Shown here one piece after another: positions 55,901 through 62,888 of a stretch of DNA of 64,000 bases. Position 1 is the first letter of the stretch. Every line of letters starts with the position of its first letter. The translations under genes and the position numbers were made by a program. The stretch comes from Marinomonas algicola (lineage in GTDB: Bacteria; Pseudomonadota; Gammaproteobacteria; Pseudomonadales; Marinomonadaceae). The notes below the pieces were generated by a model. The model searched no databases and was not told the origin of the DNA. It saw only the letters and a program-made list of their open reading frames with translations. The stretch covers positions 620,001-684,000 of the forward strand of contig NZ_CP061941.1 of NCBI RefSeq assembly GCF_014805825.1, read 5' to 3'.

Positions 55901-56879
55901 GGATACGCCTGTAATTGCAGAGACTACTAAAGGTGTTACAGAAACTCTAGAGAGTCAAACTATTGACGTATCAGGCCAATCTGTAGCGTCTGGTGGAACT
56001 CTAGTATTCACTGTAGACGGACAAAATTTCACCTACACAAATAGTACTAATGGTTCGTTAAGTGGTGATGCTTTAGAAGCTAATATTGCTTCTACATTAG
56101 CTGTAACGAACTACACAGTAACAAACCCAGGTGGTGCTGCAACGGGTGATTTAACATTCGCTCAAACTGCAACTAACGGTAAAGATATCGCTGATATTAC
56201 TGCTTCTTCTACTGGTCTGTTGACAGGCTCCAACTCTAAAGAAAACGCAGCTGATAACACTATCAACGTTGGTACAGGTGATGATGTTCTAATTCTATCT
56301 ACGAACGCGAACAGCAACGAAACAGTTGTTTTCACTGGCACTAACCTAGGTAATGTTGATATCTTCAACTTCGAAGATACAACAGTGTCTGGTCTAGATA
56401 TACTTGACTTTAAAGCCTTGTTGACAACTAAGCAGTACGCAACAGGTTCTACAAGTGAAGTGTCTCAGTCTCGTGTAGCAACGACTGTAAACACTGACGG
56501 TATTGCTGAAGCAAACTCTGTAACAGTGATCGACTTTACTGCTGGTACCGGTAACGATTCTGCTGAGACATTCGCTGCATTGACGGCTAGTAACCTTCTA
56601 AGTGCATTGAACGATACGGCTCCAACAGCTAACTACGGTAGCATCACTGAGGCTGCACTTGACGCGCAAGCGACGACTGCGACTCAAGTAGGTGACTCAC
56701 GTGACTACATCGTAATGGTTCATAACGAAGCAAACGATGGTCAATACAAAGTATTCCACCTTACATCTAGCGACGCGGCTCAAACAGGTACAACTGTTGG
56801 GGATTTCGCAACAGCTGAACTAGTGGGTACAGTTGACTTAGGTGAAGATGCTGCGTTTACTGTGGCTAACTTTGCTTAA
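52905..56879 (+). CDS. S-layer-like RTX/DUF4214-type surface protein, probable type I secretion substrate
   Basis: A 1324-residue acidic, Thr/Ala/Asn/Gly-rich protein with no cysteine and no Sec signal. Residues about 1-170 form a helical DUF4214-like N-terminal region (TDLITALVGLFDAAPSSELL, EFAAKFVKALTGS). The rest is beta-rich with Ca-binding RTX-type turns, STGAGDDTV and STGTGNDTVY near 670-690 and VGTGDDVLIL near 1121, ending AELVGTVDLGEDAAFTVANF, a C-terminus usual in secreted S-layer-like proteins. Arg is nearly always CGT/CGC, a high-expression bias. TolC and HlyD genes lie 5-7 kb downstream. Structural surface role is inferred. Confidence 0.8.
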   Translation: MAITLTQRTDLITALVGLFDAAPSSELLTGFVAGMDSGATVDSMVNNWGNSAEFASLYPTYLTNEEFAAKFVKALTGSTLDAAGVTLANDFVLAQINGGATQAEAALAAVRILATVDPADATFGAAKQQLTNKVDAATYFATTQNITGATFAQLKSVVAGVDATADSLNAKMLLIDAGLNSVTQDLTTGEDNLVGSAANDIFMAEIFDNQNKAQSGDSIDGKGGNDTLIAEIGNSNQNAITLKTESVENAFFQAQANANDDNANGNEIGDAQIDAEYMNGTTAFWSNSSRADLVIEDIQNKSHLTTIGFRDGDQGDVDYSVYFDNITAPDGTTAGSQLFLEILDLEAAAATGAKLTNNPYAGVQLKIGDQTVEIRGTSPVTTSYADLVAGLNASLVAQGFTTVTATLGEEFNKFNSDNGQKYAGTQIVLTNTGSEALTGIGWIADGVVPKDTNVHTAINDVAPSTTNALTQTNIIFDNVGQSSQGGDFLAGNMSTGNSGSNGIQQFNVTVEDTSWLKTVNTTNNDLERVNVVNSTSTTAAGDLRIGDKAGNAGLVDVQTFDASAMSGKVNLQASLGLGNETLIAKYNDLDDTQSGAANDNVTFSYKTGSADDVLKLDISEEAVAYEDLVLTLETGAGNDLVEFEVKNKTVDLNTNWDEDQAALKNITISTGAGDDTVKALGDGVVTISTGTGNDTVYTDNSGDKATWLFNGTNVEQDILGQGAGAKHFLYNAKLTVTFSSGSADANGGVTVGDAAKTDNGFESTVELNLTDYVADNLDIVQAIKLAIESDDTLNKLLTVEDGPNGSVLVKSLVDGVYQSDDLDVSIVQGTLPATTATDFSSVQDAWEKFKGNSNSANVTSPQLATELAAIEAQGVGFNGTSQLAIGGTVAAITGSQAPQGVAAVQEVQTVTFTDGSITADGNITVGGVTVAVLAADTAAQTATKVQVAIDAQTLTAPASTGNVTATVSGGVVTVTFPATAGDIADIVVAATTATIGGGADTPVIAETTKGVTETLESQTIDVSGQSVASGGTLVFTVDGQNFTYTNSTNGSLSGDALEANIASTLAVTNYTVTNPGGAATGDLTFAQTATNGKDIADITASSTGLLTGSNSKENAADNTINVGTGDDVLILSTNANSNETVVFTGTNLGNVDIFNFEDTTVSGLDILDFKALLTTKQYATGSTSEVSQSRVATTVNTDGIAEANSVTVIDFTAGTGNDSAETFAALTASNLLSALNDTAPTANYGSITEAALDAQATTATQVGDSRDYIVMVHNEANDGQYKVFHLTSSDAAQTGTTVGDFATAELVGTVDLGEDAAFTVANFA

Positions 56880-56943
56880 TTGTTGATTTAGCAAAATTTA
56901 AGGACATTTTTCCTTCGGGAAATAAACCCTAGATTTGAGAAAG

Positions 56944-56972
56944 CCCTATCTCTTTGAGATAGGGTTTTTTTT
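56944..56972 (+). terminator. Strong intrinsic terminator of the S-layer-like gene
   Basis: CCCTATCTC and GAGATAGGG form a 9-bp stem with a TTT loop, followed by eight T. It lies 65 bases after the stop codon. Confidence 0.92.
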
Positions 56973-56984
56973 GCTTCGAAGTTT

Positions 56985-57645
56985 TTAACTTCAACAGGAA
57001 ATTTTTTGCAAGACACCCATACGTTTTTTGTAAGACATATATGGACACTCTGATGTAGTCAAGTAAGTTTTTTGCAAGACACCCATTGTTAACTTCAAGA
57101 TTTTTTGCAAGACACCCATTGTTAAACTTCAACAGGACATCCATTGTTGTCAGAACTTCAACATGTCAATTTTTTGCAAGACACCCATCGGAACTTCAAC
57201 AGGACATCCATGAAGTTTTTTGCAAGACACCCATTGTTAGGAACAAGTTTTTCGCAAGACACCCATAAACTTCAACAGCAATTTTTTGCAAGACACCCAT
57301 TGTTAGAACTTCAATAAACAACTTCATAACTATTTTTTGCAAGACACCCATTGTTAGAACTTCAATAAACAACTTCATCGCAAGACACCCATCGGTGAAA
57401 CTTCAACAGGACATCCATTGTTGTTATTTTCGTGTAACAGCTTCAACAGGACATCCATTGTTGTTATTTAAAAACAAGAAGTTTTTGCAAGACACCCATT
57501 GTTAACTTCAATAAAGAACTTCAACAGGACATCCATTGTAGTTTTTTGCAAGACACCCATTGTAGAACTTCAGAACTTCAGCAATTTTTTGCAGGGAGAA
57601 CTTCAACAGGACATCCATAGTAACTTCAACAGGACATCCATTGTT
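56985..57645. repeat. Dense irregular array of an 18-bp motif in two forms
   Basis: Form A (GCAAGACACCCAT, usually preceded by TTTTTT and followed by TGTTA) occurs 11 times exactly, ending at 57020, 57086, 57119, 57188, 57234, 57266, 57300, 57351, 57392, 57499 and 57560. Form B (AACAGGACATCCAT, preceded by AACTTC) occurs 7 times, ending at 57144, 57211, 57418, 57458, 57536, 57618 and 57641. Aligned, both fit RCARGACAYCCATTGTTR at most positions. Spacing varies from 23 to 66 bases, so it is not a CRISPR or a simple tandem repeat. No ORF of note. Confidence 0.9.
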
Positions 57646-57853
57646 GTCATTTAAAAACAGTTTAGAAAAGGGCGCTCAGTATTAGGGGTTAAGAAAAGTG
57701 AAGCGTGTAGAATGAGGTCAGCCAGAACCTTAAAGAGGCGTGATATTCAGGTAGGCACACCTATTAAAGCGTCATAGCTCTGATTCTATCTCTATAAAAC
57801 GAAGAGAATGAGTGACTATTGGGTAACAATGGTATTGAAAGAGTGTTTTTGCG

Positions 57854-58822
57854 CTAAGCAAGTAACCGGCAGCAGCGTTGATTCGGTCTAGATCGCGGCT
57901 GGAGGTTTTTATAACGTTTTATACTTTGCTCTTGCCCAACCACTCCATGGGTATTTTGCTCAAATTGAATGGCAATCGTTAGCCAATTTTCAGTGGCTAT
58001 CCCAAGCCGTTGTAAAATGGGTGAAAGTGACAAATCAATTGCACCTCGTTTGTCTTGTCGAGTAAGGCGCCCTGTTGCGTCGACCAACTGCAGATAGTCC
58101 GTTAATTTAAATAAAATTCCTTCGTTTTTTTCTTTATGTTCATTCCCCACAAACGGATACAGTGCTTTGGGTTGAGTGCCTGTTTTAGCGGCCTTTACCC
58201 TTTGCTTGATACTGGTAAAATCAGACGTTTCAGGGGCTGTGGCGATATTCGCTCGAATAGGGTTAAGGTCAACGTAGGTCATGCAAGCTAAAACAGAAGC
58301 GTCATCTAACAGAGCTTGAGACTTAAAGCGACCTTCCCAAAAACGCCCAGTGCAGCCATCTTCAACATTGGCTTGTCGAGCAATGGGTTCATTTAATTCC
58401 CGCATAAACCAACTAATATCCGTTAACCTTTCTCGATAGGCTTCAGCAGACCGCTCCGCTAACTCAACAGCATAAGACGGCATGGTGTCGCCTCTGGCGT
58501 ATTGTTGAGTGAAGAGCGTGCCTTTATGCAATGAATGCCAGCGGTTTAACACGTCTAGAGTAGACCAACGGCGAGCTTGTCTAACATTCACATGCAGCAC
58601 AAGATGCAGGTGGTTACTCATGACCGCATAGGCGCAAATATCAATAGAAAAAATGTGTGATAAGAATAGGATACGTGACTCGATCCACTCACGACGGTGC
58701 TCATAGCTTTTTCCTGTTACAGAATCGTCGCCACATAAAAAAGCACGGCGAACACATCGAGAAATACAGTGATAGTAAGGGGTATCAGACAAACTGACCT
58801 GTTGGTTTCTTGCTCTTGGCAT
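57854..58822 (-). CDS. REP-associated tyrosine transposase (RAYT, Y1 family)
   Basis: A 322-residue Y1-type single-strand transposase. HUH-type motif SNHLHLVLHV (residues 69-78) with HLH at 71-73, and the catalytic-Tyr helix TYVDLNPIRA near 190, are intact. The N-terminus MPRARNQQVSLSDTPYYHCI is typical of stand-alone RAYTs, as is the C-terminal LTDYLQLVDATGRLTRQDKR. I place the start at 58822, with GAGGAG before it. RAYTs move or copy REP palindromes; GTAG-headed REPs are present elsewhere in this window. Confidence 0.93.
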   Translation of the reverse strand: MPRARNQQVSLSDTPYYHCISRCVRRAFLCGDDSVTGKSYEHRREWIESRILFLSHIFSIDICAYAVMSNHLHLVLHVNVRQARRWSTLDVLNRWHSLHKGTLFTQQYARGDTMPSYAVELAERSAEAYRERLTDISWFMRELNEPIARQANVEDGCTGRFWEGRFKSQALLDDASVLACMTYVDLNPIRANIATAPETSDFTSIKQRVKAAKTGTQPKALYPFVGNEHKEKNEGILFKLTDYLQLVDATGRLTRQDKRGAIDLSLSPILQRLGIATENWLTIAIQFEQNTHGVVGQEQSIKRYKNLQPRSRPNQRCCRLLA

Positions 58823-58975
58823 AACATTCTCCTCATCCTTGAGTTTCATTACTTTAAGTGTAGACAGTGACTAAAAGAACGTCAATAAAGTAATGGGTGT
58901 CTAAGGTAAATCACCTTATTGGCGTGATAGACTTGCTAAATGAACAGATGCTCACGGCCGAAAATTTTTTAAAGA

Positions 58976-59033
58976 AAAAAGGGGGGGCTAATAAGGTGAG
59001 TTTTATAAGGCGTGATTATATTACCCCCCTTTT
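58976..59033. repeat. Inverted repeat with G7 and C6 tracts
   Basis: AAAAGGGGGG at 58977-58986 (part of a G7 run, 58981-58987) pairs with CCCCCCTTTT at 59024-59033 across about 37 bases, between the RAYT gene and the next coding region. It could act as a terminator on the plus strand. Confidence 0.5.
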
Positions 59034-59120
59034 AAGTGTGTTTTAAACAGTCTATTATTGACCCCTTGGTCATATTACATAAAGAAATATTCTAAAGAAA
59101 CATCAATAAAGAGGGACGAT

Positions 59121-60167
59121 ATGTTACCAGCAACACAGAATTTATTAGCGAAACACGGTGTGAGTTTTGAAGAGGCTCGTGGTTTTATTTATGCGAATGT
59201 CGCTAATCCAGAATCAATCTATCAAACGGCGGCTCAGTTTGGCATTACTTTTGACATGCTGGCGGATTTATACGGTCAAGGTACAACAGGTGAGGTCGTT
59301 AGAAGCTTTTTCCAGCAGCAAGGCATGTCGATTGAAGGCGAGGCTCCATCTCAAACACCGGCACCAAGCAACGATGTGTCACAAGAGACAATCGATTTAT
59401 TGTCTAGCTTGGGTGTAAGTTTAGAGGAAGCGCGTGCTTTTATTGAAAGTGTCGCCGGTCAACTTGAGTCACTTTATACGGTATCGGCTCAAAACGGCAT
59501 TAGCTTTGATATGTTGGCGGAGTTATACGGCAATCTTTACAACAGCGAGGACGTAAAGGCTTTGTTTGCCGCTCAAGGGTTATCGGTAGAGGGCCGTGCG
59601 CCAGTGATTACTCCTGTCTCTCCTCCTACCACTCCCCCAGAGACAAGTTCACCTGAATTGGCTTCCTTTATGTCGAAATGGGTCAGTGGTATGGTGGCGG
59701 GCCTGAATGAATTGAATTTAGGTTCGTTCGCGGATCAATTATTAAGCGCTTATCAAAGCCAAGGCAGTAGCTTAATTGAGAACAACGATTTCCTTGAGTC
59801 TTGGACGGATTCAATGACCAATGCGTTGACGACGACTCTTGAGCCCGCTCAGATTAATCAATTCGTCAATAAAATGATGCCGATCGTACAGGAGTTATTC
59901 ACATTTCAATTAAGTTTGTTTGGTGATTTGGGGGACGATAGTTCAACTATGTCGGAGTTTGAAGACGAAGACTTTGATGCGATCTTTGCGGCTCTAGAAA
60001 ACCAAGAATTGTCACAGTCGGAGTTTGATGCGTTGTTAGCTGAAGCGTACAAAAATGCTGGCGAGTATTTTGATAACCTGACGCCTGGTCGTTCTGTTGC
60101 TTCATCAACAGAAATGTCTGCACTTGTGGGTGTGGAAGAGATGTCAGAAAACGATTTTTTTATCTAG
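59121..60167 (+). CDS. Acidic two-repeat protein of unknown function
   Basis: A 348-residue protein with no signal peptide, no cysteine and net negative charge. Residues about 6-78 and 92-165 are two copies of a motif: GVSxEEARxFI, ESxYxxxAQxGIxFDMLAxLYG, then F-x2-QG-x-S-x-EG. A Pro/Thr linker (168-180) and a helical acidic C-terminal half follow. I do not recognise the family. I take the ATG at 59121 with GAGGGA before it; a TTG at 59058 would add 21 residues. Cys-free acidic character and nearness to TolC/HlyD allow a second type I substrate (inference). Confidence 0.7.
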   Translation: MLPATQNLLAKHGVSFEEARGFIYANVANPESIYQTAAQFGITFDMLADLYGQGTTGEVVRSFFQQQGMSIEGEAPSQTPAPSNDVSQETIDLLSSLGVSLEEARAFIESVAGQLESLYTVSAQNGISFDMLAELYGNLYNSEDVKALFAAQGLSVEGRAPVITPVSPPTTPPETSSPELASFMSKWVSGMVAGLNELNLGSFADQLLSAYQSQGSSLIENNDFLESWTDSMTNALTTTLEPAQINQFVNKMMPIVQELFTFQLSLFGDLGDDSSTMSEFEDEDFDAIFAALENQELSQSEFDALLAEAYKNAGEYFDNLTPGRSVASSTEMSALVGVEEMSENDFFI

Positions 60168-60352
60168 AATACGGCTCGCATTTTTGATGTCGCCTTCCCT
60201 GATATTAATTTAATAAAAGCGCTTTAGTGTGCTTCTAGGTACTTATCACAGAAGCCATTAAGGTGCTTTTTTTATGGATCTGAATCTTCAGAAGCAGACA
60301 CTGAGCTCGCTTTAAGCTAGTATAGCAATGCTATTTTTTATTCGGAGTATAT

Positions 60353-60697
60353 ATGGCAATTTTAACACTTAATGACAAGCAATATGATATCGAAAAACTC
60401 AGCCCTGAAGCGCAGGCTAAATTAAATTCTGCGCGTTTTTGTGAGCAAAAAATGGAATCTTTAGAAGCGGAATTGTCTGTGATTCGCACCGCACGGTCGA
60501 CTTATTTACAAGCCTTACCTGATTTGGTTTCGGATGCCGCTCTTGTTGCTCCCGTTACTAAAGCCGCTGTAAAAAAAGCACCGGCTGCGAAAAAAGCGGC
60601 GGTCACGAAAAAAGCCCCAGCGGCAAAAAAAGCGCCAGCCGCTAAAAAGCCAGCGACACGTAAAACGGCAACAAATAAAGCAAAAGCAGCCGAATAA
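60353..60697 (+). CDS. Small DUF6447-like protein with Lys/Ala-rich histone-like tail
   Basis: A 114-residue protein. Residues 1-60 (LTLNDKQYDIEKLSPEAQAK, then RTARSTYLQALPDL) resemble the small DUF6447 family. Residues 70-114 are made of KKAPAAKKA-type repeats like histone H1 or AlgP tails, strongly basic. The tail could bind nucleic acid or acidic polymers; this is inference. The stop codon lies in the loop of a terminator hairpin. Confidence 0.7.
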   Translation: MAILTLNDKQYDIEKLSPEAQAKLNSARFCEQKMESLEAELSVIRTARSTYLQALPDLVSDAALVAPVTKAAVKKAPAAKKAAVTKKAPAAKKAPAAKKPATRKTATNKAKAAE

Positions 60698-60712
60698 TTC
60701 GGCTGCGTTTTC
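60686..60712 (+). terminator. Terminator overlapping the stop codon
   Basis: GCAGCCGAA and TTCGGCTGC form a 9-bp stem whose three-base loop is the TAA stop codon, followed by GTTTTC. Confidence 0.7.
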
Positions 60713-60761
60713 TGCGTAAATTGTTCCTCACTTTCATTGCAAATGAGATAGAAACACGGTT

Positions 60762-61349
60762 ATGACTGAGAACCCCCCTTTCCCTGATGCTACGGCAAAA
60801 CGACTACCCGTAATTGACCGTGTCACCTCTAAGTACGATGAAGTGCAGGATAGAATGCTGTTTGTGTGTGCTATGAATGATGAGTCTGTTACGAGTATTT
60901 GGATGACGCAGCGGCTGTTAACGCGTTTTGTGCCTATTTTATTAAATTGGCTACAAGAGCAAATGGATGTCTCTGATAAAGTTCAGGCGGAAGCATTTCA
61001 TTCATTAGCGCAAACTCGAGCTCAGGTTGCCATGAAAGAAAATAGCCCTGTCATTGCTCCCACTAAAAGGGACGAAGAAGAGGTTCAACGAAACACCCCT
61101 GTTATTGTCTCTGGTCGAGCGGATGAGTGGCTGGCAACAACGATAACGCTGAGTAAACGCCCACAAGAATTGGTTTTAAAAATCAGTGAGGCCGATGAGG
61201 TTAATGCGGTGGTTTTACCGTTACCTGTAGCGGCACTGCGTCAATGGTTGTGCGCATTACAGTTATTGACAAAACGCAGTGAGTGGGCAGTTGAGTGGCC
61301 GACATGGCTAGCGACTGAAGAAAGTGCGCCTGTATCCAGCATACATTAG
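60762..61349 (+). CDS. Conserved-looking protein of unknown function
   Basis: A 195-residue cytoplasmic-looking protein. The N-terminal part has DEVQDRMLFVCAMN followed by SIWMTQRLLTRFVPILLNWL, a DR-x(n)-W-TQRL pattern, then a polar linker near 105-120 and a second domain with LVLKISEADEVNAVVLPLPV. I recognise no named family. It converges on the TolC gene, with a strong terminator between. Confidence 0.65.
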   Translation: MTENPPFPDATAKRLPVIDRVTSKYDEVQDRMLFVCAMNDESVTSIWMTQRLLTRFVPILLNWLQEQMDVSDKVQAEAFHSLAQTRAQVAMKENSPVIAPTKRDEEEVQRNTPVIVSGRADEWLATTITLSKRPQELVLKISEADEVNAVVLPLPVAALRQWLCALQLLTKRSEWAVEWPTWLATEESAPVSSIH

Positions 61350-61426
61350 TTGCCAATTTCTTATGTTGCGACGTTTTTGTTTCTTTTTTCTATAGCCTGT
61401 TTTTTTTAGTTCAGAAATAATTAAGC

Positions 61427-61461
61427 CGTTAGACTGACCGCACTTTACGGTAAGTCTAACG
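61427..61461. terminator. Bidirectional hairpin between convergent genes
   Basis: CGTTAGACT/AGTCTAACG outer arms and ACCG/CGGT inner arms with one mismatch form a 13-bp stem around a 7-base loop, 12 bases after the TolC stop. Confidence 0.75.
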
Positions 61462-61472
61462 AGCTACTTCAT

Positions 61473-62888
61473 TTATTTAGCGGCCATTTCAAACAAATTG
61501 TCATAGGTTGCTAATCGAGAGTTGTCTAATTTGCCTGTTTCTAGCAACAAGCTTAGATCGGATAGCAAATAATCGTTAAGAGTCTGAGCAAATTGCAATC
61601 TAATATCAACAAGTTGTGTTCTGGCTTCAAGAACAGCGACTTGATCACCAAGGCTGAGTGATTGCTGACGCTCGGCGGCTTCTAATAAAGCGGCACTGGA
61701 TTTTTCTGATTCAACCAGAGCGTTTAATCTGTCCTTAAAAGAAAGTAACCTGTTGTACGCCAGCTGAATTTGCTGAGTCTTATCAGAGACTAGGTAATCC
61801 AGATCTATTTGGCTGGCTTGGTATTCGGCTTCGGCTTTCTTGATGTTGGCCTGCGTTCTACCACCGGAATAAATAGGCACATTGAGCTCAACGGAGGCGA
61901 CCAAGTCTTGACGTGTCCTTTGGTCATCATCGGACACTCTGTCGTAGTAGCTTAGATTAAAAGAAACGGTTGGCAGGTGCGCCGCCTTTCTTGCCGCGAC
62001 ATTGTGCTCTTGCTTTTCGATGCTGCTTTGAGCTTCCTTGACGCTTAGGTTGCTGTAAATGTCGGCTAGCCAGTCGCTTTCTTTACCACTGATAAAGTTG
62101 GGTATCAGGCTGTGACCATTTTGCACCCATTTTTGAGGGATATATACGGTATGGCCTGTGATATTTTGCAGTAATGTTTTTGCGTCTTTTAGCTCGCTCT
62201 GAGAGCGCAGTAGGTCACTTTTTGCCAAATCACGGCTTGAGGTGACCCGTAAGACATTGAGTTTATTACCAATCCCTAGCTCTTGGGTTCTTAATTCTTG
62301 GGTGCGTTTCAATTCAAGCGCTTCCAGCTTTTCTTGATTAAGGTATACTTTTTGGGAGGCCAGCAACACCGATAAGTACTGATCAGCCACTCGGTAGATG
62401 AGTTCTTGCTCGGCACGTTGATAGCGGTATTCCGATTCTTTTATAAGCGCTTTATCTCGTTGGTAGCCTTTGTAAGATGAATAATCAAATAAAGGTTGTC
62501 TAAGGCTAAGCTTCCAATAGTAATCATCCAATTCGCCTCCAGACCTTTCAAGGTCTGGATCATAGGAGGAAGAGTTTACGTCAGTGTAAATATTGTCTGA
62601 ATCTTCGTATTGATAGGCCGCATTAAGGCGAATATCAGGTAATAGGTTGGAGAAGCTTATTTCATCTTCCTGCTGTTGTGCCTGATACTGATAATAGGCT
62701 TTTTTCAACATAGGGTCGTTCTGCATGGCAGCTGATAGCGTTTCTTCAAGCCCATTGGCAATGGTAGCAGCGCTTACCCCAATGCTGACGGATGAGAGTA
62801 GCAGTACCGTCGTAATCTTATTAAGGTGGCTAGTAGGGTACCTTACCCATTTGCCTATGTGTTTCTGTGCAGAAAATAAAGATGGCAT
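61473..62888 (-). CDS. TolC family outer-membrane channel for type I secretion
   Basis: A 471-residue protein with a signal peptide (LLLSSVSIGVSA), two OEP repeats of long helices with amphipathic strands, and family blocks such as RQPLFDYSSYKGYQRDKALI and ELNVPIYSGGRTQANIKKAE. It would form the outer-membrane exit duct. It begins right after the HlyD stop, whose end contains the AAGGAG ribosome site, so the two are translationally linked. Likely cargo: the S-layer-like protein at 52.9 kb. Confidence 0.92.
   Translation of the reverse strand: MPSLFSAQKHIGKWVRYPTSHLNKITTVLLLSSVSIGVSAATIANGLEETLSAAMQNDPMLKKAYYQYQAQQQEDEISFSNLLPDIRLNAAYQYEDSDNIYTDVNSSSYDPDLERSGGELDDYYWKLSLRQPLFDYSSYKGYQRDKALIKESEYRYQRAEQELIYRVADQYLSVLLASQKVYLNQEKLEALELKRTQELRTQELGIGNKLNVLRVTSSRDLAKSDLLRSQSELKDAKTLLQNITGHTVYIPQKWVQNGHSLIPNFISGKESDWLADIYSNLSVKEAQSSIEKQEHNVAARKAAHLPTVSFNLSYYDRVSDDDQRTRQDLVASVELNVPIYSGGRTQANIKKAEAEYQASQIDLDYLVSDKTQQIQLAYNRLLSFKDRLNALVESEKSSAALLEAAERQQSLSLGDQVAVLEARTQLVDIRLQFAQTLNDYLLSDLSLLLETGKLDNSRLATYDNLFEMAAK

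Noticed and set aside
56929..57378. Short minus-strand ORFs made of MGVLQK/NGCLAKN units
   Set aside because: They are translations of the repeat array in different frames, with no consistent ribosome sites or codon pattern.
56985..57645. CRISPR array
   Set aside because: Repeat-to-repeat spacing is 23-66 bases, the motif is short and degenerate in two forms, flanks are shared rather than unique, and there are no cas genes.
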